Part shown: one piece after another, positions 62,005 through 64,000 of the stretch
How positions within the stretch are numbered: position 1 is the first letter of the stretch
How the letters are laid out: each line of letters opens with the position of its first letter
Assembly: GCA_018780145.1 (NCBI GenBank)
Contig: JADMKA010000146.1
Span: forward strand, 37,290 to 101,289
Reading direction: 5' to 3'
Origin: Vitreoscilla sp.
Lineage (GTDB): Bacteria > Pseudomonadota > Gammaproteobacteria > Burkholderiales > Burkholderiaceae_C
Length of the DNA stretch: 64,000 nucleotides
Notes under the pieces: model-generated
Seen by the model: only the letters and a program-made list of their open reading frames with translations
The model's database searches: none
What the model was told of the DNA's origin: nothing
Translations under genes and position numbers: made by a program

Positions 62005-63495
62005 ATGCTGCGCCGCCTGCTCTGGTTCGTGCTGGCCGTGCTGGGTGGGCTCGTGCTCGCCGTGGCGGTGAACACCTTGCGGCACGGCTCGCGCCAGCTC
62101 GACGTGCCGCCCGCCCCACCGCTGGCGGTGGACGAGAGCGCGGCGGCGGCACGGCTGTCGCAGGCCATCCGTGCCCGCACGATGTCGAGCCACGAGGACG
62201 CCACGCTCAACGCCGACCAGTTCCAGCAACTGCACGCCCAGCTGCTGGCGGACTACCCGAAGGCGCATGCGGCGATGCAGCGCGAGTTCGTCGGGGGTCT
62301 GAGCCTGCTCTATACGTGGAAGGGCACGGACCCGTCGCTGGCCCCCATCGTGCTGATGGCCCACCAGGATGTGGTGCCCGTCGCTCCCGGCACCGAGGGC
62401 GACTGGGCCGAGCAGCCCTTCGCCGGCACGGTGAAAGACGGCTTCGTCTGGGGCCGTGGCGCCTGGGACGACAAGGCCAACCTGATCGCCCAGATGGAGA
62501 CCATGGAGCTGCTGGCCGCCAGCGGCTTTGCGCCCAGGCGCACCATCCACCTGGCCTTCGGTGCCGACGAGGAGGTCGGCGGCGAGCGCGGTGCCAAGCA
62601 GATCGCGGCGCTGCTGAAATCGCGCGGCGAGCGGCTCGACTTCGTCATCGACGAGGGCCTGCTGATCACCGAGGGTGTGATGCCGGGGCTGGACAAGCCC
62701 GCCGCGCTGGTGGGCATCGCCGAGAAGGGCTACCTGTCGGTGGTGATGAAGGTCTCGGCAACCCCGGGCCACTCCTCGATGCCGCCGCCCAAGGGGCAGA
62801 GTGCCATCGCGATGATGAGCGCGGCGATGAAGCGGCTCGATGACAGGCAGTTGCCGGGTGGCATCCGCGGCGTGGCGCGCGAGATGTTCGAGACCATCGC
62901 GCCGGAGATGGGCGGCTTCAACCGCGTCGCGCTGTCGAACCTGTGGCTGTTCGGCCCGGTGGTGCAGAAGCAGCTGGAGGCCAAGGCCAGCACCAACGCG
63001 ATGCTGCGCACCACCACTGCGTTGACCATGGCGCACGCCGGCAACAAGGACAACGTGCTGCCCGGCCGCGCCGAGGGCACGGTGAACTTCCGCCTGCTGC
63101 CGGGTGACAGCGCTTCGGCGGTGATGGGCCATGTGCACGACGAAGCCAAGGCGGCGATGGGCGACGCCAAGTTCGAGCTGGTCGCGCTGCCCGGTGGCAG
63201 CGAGGCCTCGAAGGTCTCGCCCACCCAGTCCGCCTCATACCAGCTGATCAACCGCACCGTGCGCGAGGTGTTCCCGGGCACGCTGGTCGCGCCCGGGCTG
63301 ATGATCGGCGCCACCGATTCGCGCCACTTCGAAGGCATCAGCGACCACATCTACCGTTTCTCGCCGGTGCGTGCCAAGCCTGAAGACTTGGCCCGTTTCC
63401 ATGGCACCAACGAACGCATCTCGGCCGCCAACCTGGCCGAGCTGATCCGCTTCTACCACCGCCTGGTCAGCCAAGCCGCTGGCCCGGGCGCCTGA
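62005..63495 (+). CDS. M20-family metallopeptidase, membrane-anchored
   Basis: A 496-residue zinc peptidase with an N-terminal hydrophobic anchor (LLWFVLAVLGGLVLAVAV). Metal ligands are visible: His in MAHQDVVPV, Asp in RGAWDDKANL, Glu-Glu in GADEEVGG and a late His in RHFEGISDHIY. It resembles carboxypeptidase S (PM20D1) homologues of about 490-500 residues, which in mammals make or break N-acyl amino acids. A position between fatty-acid oxidation genes makes an N-acyl amino-acid hydrolase attractive, but this is inference. It starts 14 bases after the FadB-like gene and is followed by a thiolase. Confidence 0.88.
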   Translation: MLRRLLWFVLAVLGGLVLAVAVNTLRHGSRQLDVPPAPPLAVDESAAAARLSQAIRARTMSSHEDATLNADQFQQLHAQLLADYPKAHAAMQREFVGGLSLLYTWKGTDPSLAPIVLMAHQDVVPVAPGTEGDWAEQPFAGTVKDGFVWGRGAWDDKANLIAQMETMELLAASGFAPRRTIHLAFGADEEVGGERGAKQIAALLKSRGERLDFVIDEGLLITEGVMPGLDKPAALVGIAEKGYLSVVMKVSATPGHSSMPPPKGQSAIAMMSAAMKRLDDRQLPGGIRGVAREMFETIAPEMGGFNRVALSNLWLFGPVVQKQLEAKASTNAMLRTTTALTMAHAGNKDNVLPGRAEGTVNFRLLPGDSASAVMGHVHDEAKAAMGDAKFELVALPGGSEASKVSPTQSASYQLINRTVREVFPGTLVAPGLMIGATDSRHFEGISDHIYRFSPVRAKPEDLARFHGTNERISAANLAELIRFYHRLVSQAAGPGA

Positions 63496-63528
63496 ACCCC
63501 CACCCCCTCTTTTCGACCAGGAGCCGCC

Positions 63529-64000
63529 ATGAGCCGAGCCGTCATCGTTTCCACTGCACGCACACCGCTGGCCAAGAGCTGGAAGGGCGCCTTCAACATG
63601 ACCCATGGCGCCACGCTGGGCGGCCTGGCGGTGAAGGCCGCCGTCGAGCGCGCCGGCCTGGAGCCGGGCGCGGTGGAGGACGTGATCATGGGTTGCGCCA
63701 ACCCCGAGGGCGCGACCGGCGCCAACATCGCCCGCCAGATCGCCTTGCGCGCCGGCTTGCCCATCACGGTCAGCGGCCTCACGGTGAACCGCTTCTGTTC
63801 CAGCGGCCTGCAGACGATCGCGCTGGCCGCGCAGCGCATCATCGCCGGCGAGGGCGAGGTCTATGTGGCCGGCGGCGTGGAGAGCATCTCCTGCGTGCAG
63901 CAGGAAATGAACACCCACATGCTGGCCGACAGCTGGCTCAAGGAGCACAAGCCCGAGATCTACTGGAGCATGCTGCAGACGGCCGAGCAGGTGGCCAAGC
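63529..64000 (+). CDS. Acetyl-CoA acyltransferase (thiolase), truncated by the window end
   Basis: The first 157 residues of a thiolase. MSRAVIVSTARTPLAKS begins the fold and the nucleophilic Cys90 lies in NRFCSSGLQ. The rest, with the second Cys and the His pair, lies beyond the window. Good ribosome site (CAGGAG) before the ATG at 63529. As the third gene after the FadB-like enzyme it probably completes the beta-oxidation cycle by cleaving 3-oxoacyl-CoA. Confidence 0.9.
   Translation, partial: MSRAVIVSTARTPLAKSWKGAFNMTHGATLGGLAVKAAVERAGLEPGAVEDVIMGCANPEGATGANIARQIALRAGLPITVSGLTVNRFCSSGLQTIALAAQRIIAGEGEVYVAGGVESISCVQQEMNTHMLADSWLKEHKPEIYWSMLQTAEQVAK

Overview
This is a 64-kb piece of a GC-rich (roughly 70 %) betaproteobacterial chromosome. 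Bug-type solute receptors, an Aromatoleum-type tungsten aldehyde oxidoreductase, a coniferyl-aldehyde dehydrogenase and many HAF/GloVer-type secreted proteins suggest the Burkholderiales, probably near Leptothrix/Rubrivivax/Ideonella. That placement is inferred from gene content. Coding density is high, and I see no rRNA, tRNA, integrase, insertion sequence or CRISPR array.

Layout. 0-5.4 kb: transglutaminase-like protein, tautomerase, pirin and a RavA-ViaA (MoxR ATPase + VWA) chaperone pair. 5.4-15.8 kb: cation/proton antiporter, sulfatase plus Bug receptor divergent from a LysR regulator, small DNA-binding protein, YgjP-like metalloprotease, amine oxidase whose 3' end overlaps a convergent amidase, and a queuosine-precursor transporter. 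15.8-23.9 kb: a tungsten island in which tungstate uptake (tupB-tupC-tupA) precedes an AOR operon (aorA-aorB-aorC, MoaD-like carrier, an orphan 100-aa protein), with moeA divergent. 23.9-28.9 kb: a membrane Ser/Thr kinase with an N-terminal OmpR-type DNA-binding domain, a secreted orphan, and tesA/ybbA.

28.9-41.7 kb is one long minus-strand run: parvulin, bolA, yciB, msrB and selO (several joined by 4-base overlaps), twin 268-aa citrate-synthase-like proteins with a ThDP enzyme, and an operon of ABC-type binding protein, hybrid histidine kinase and TonB receptor. 41.8-46.9 kb: a branched-chain-amino-acid-type ABC importer whose last ATPase has Arg in place of the Walker A Lys. 46.9-59.7 kb: a J-domain zinc-finger protein, coniferyl-aldehyde dehydrogenase, then a zone rich in secreted repeat proteins (Tat cargo, two seven-repeat HAF proteins, a GloVer protein, an LpqC-type esterase) with SixA, a SHOCT-PspC protein and a Ca-type P-ATPase between them. 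59.7-64 kb: beta-oxidation genes (FadB-like enzyme, M20 peptidase, truncated thiolase) behind a perfect 12-bp palindrome.

The most unusual non-coding feature is an 84-bp structured element present twice (81/84 identical). Each copy almost exactly fills a convergent gene-gene gap, and all three differences between copies preserve the predicted hairpins. A perfect inverted repeat in front of aorA, resembling ModE sites, is a candidate molybdate/tungstate-responsive operator.
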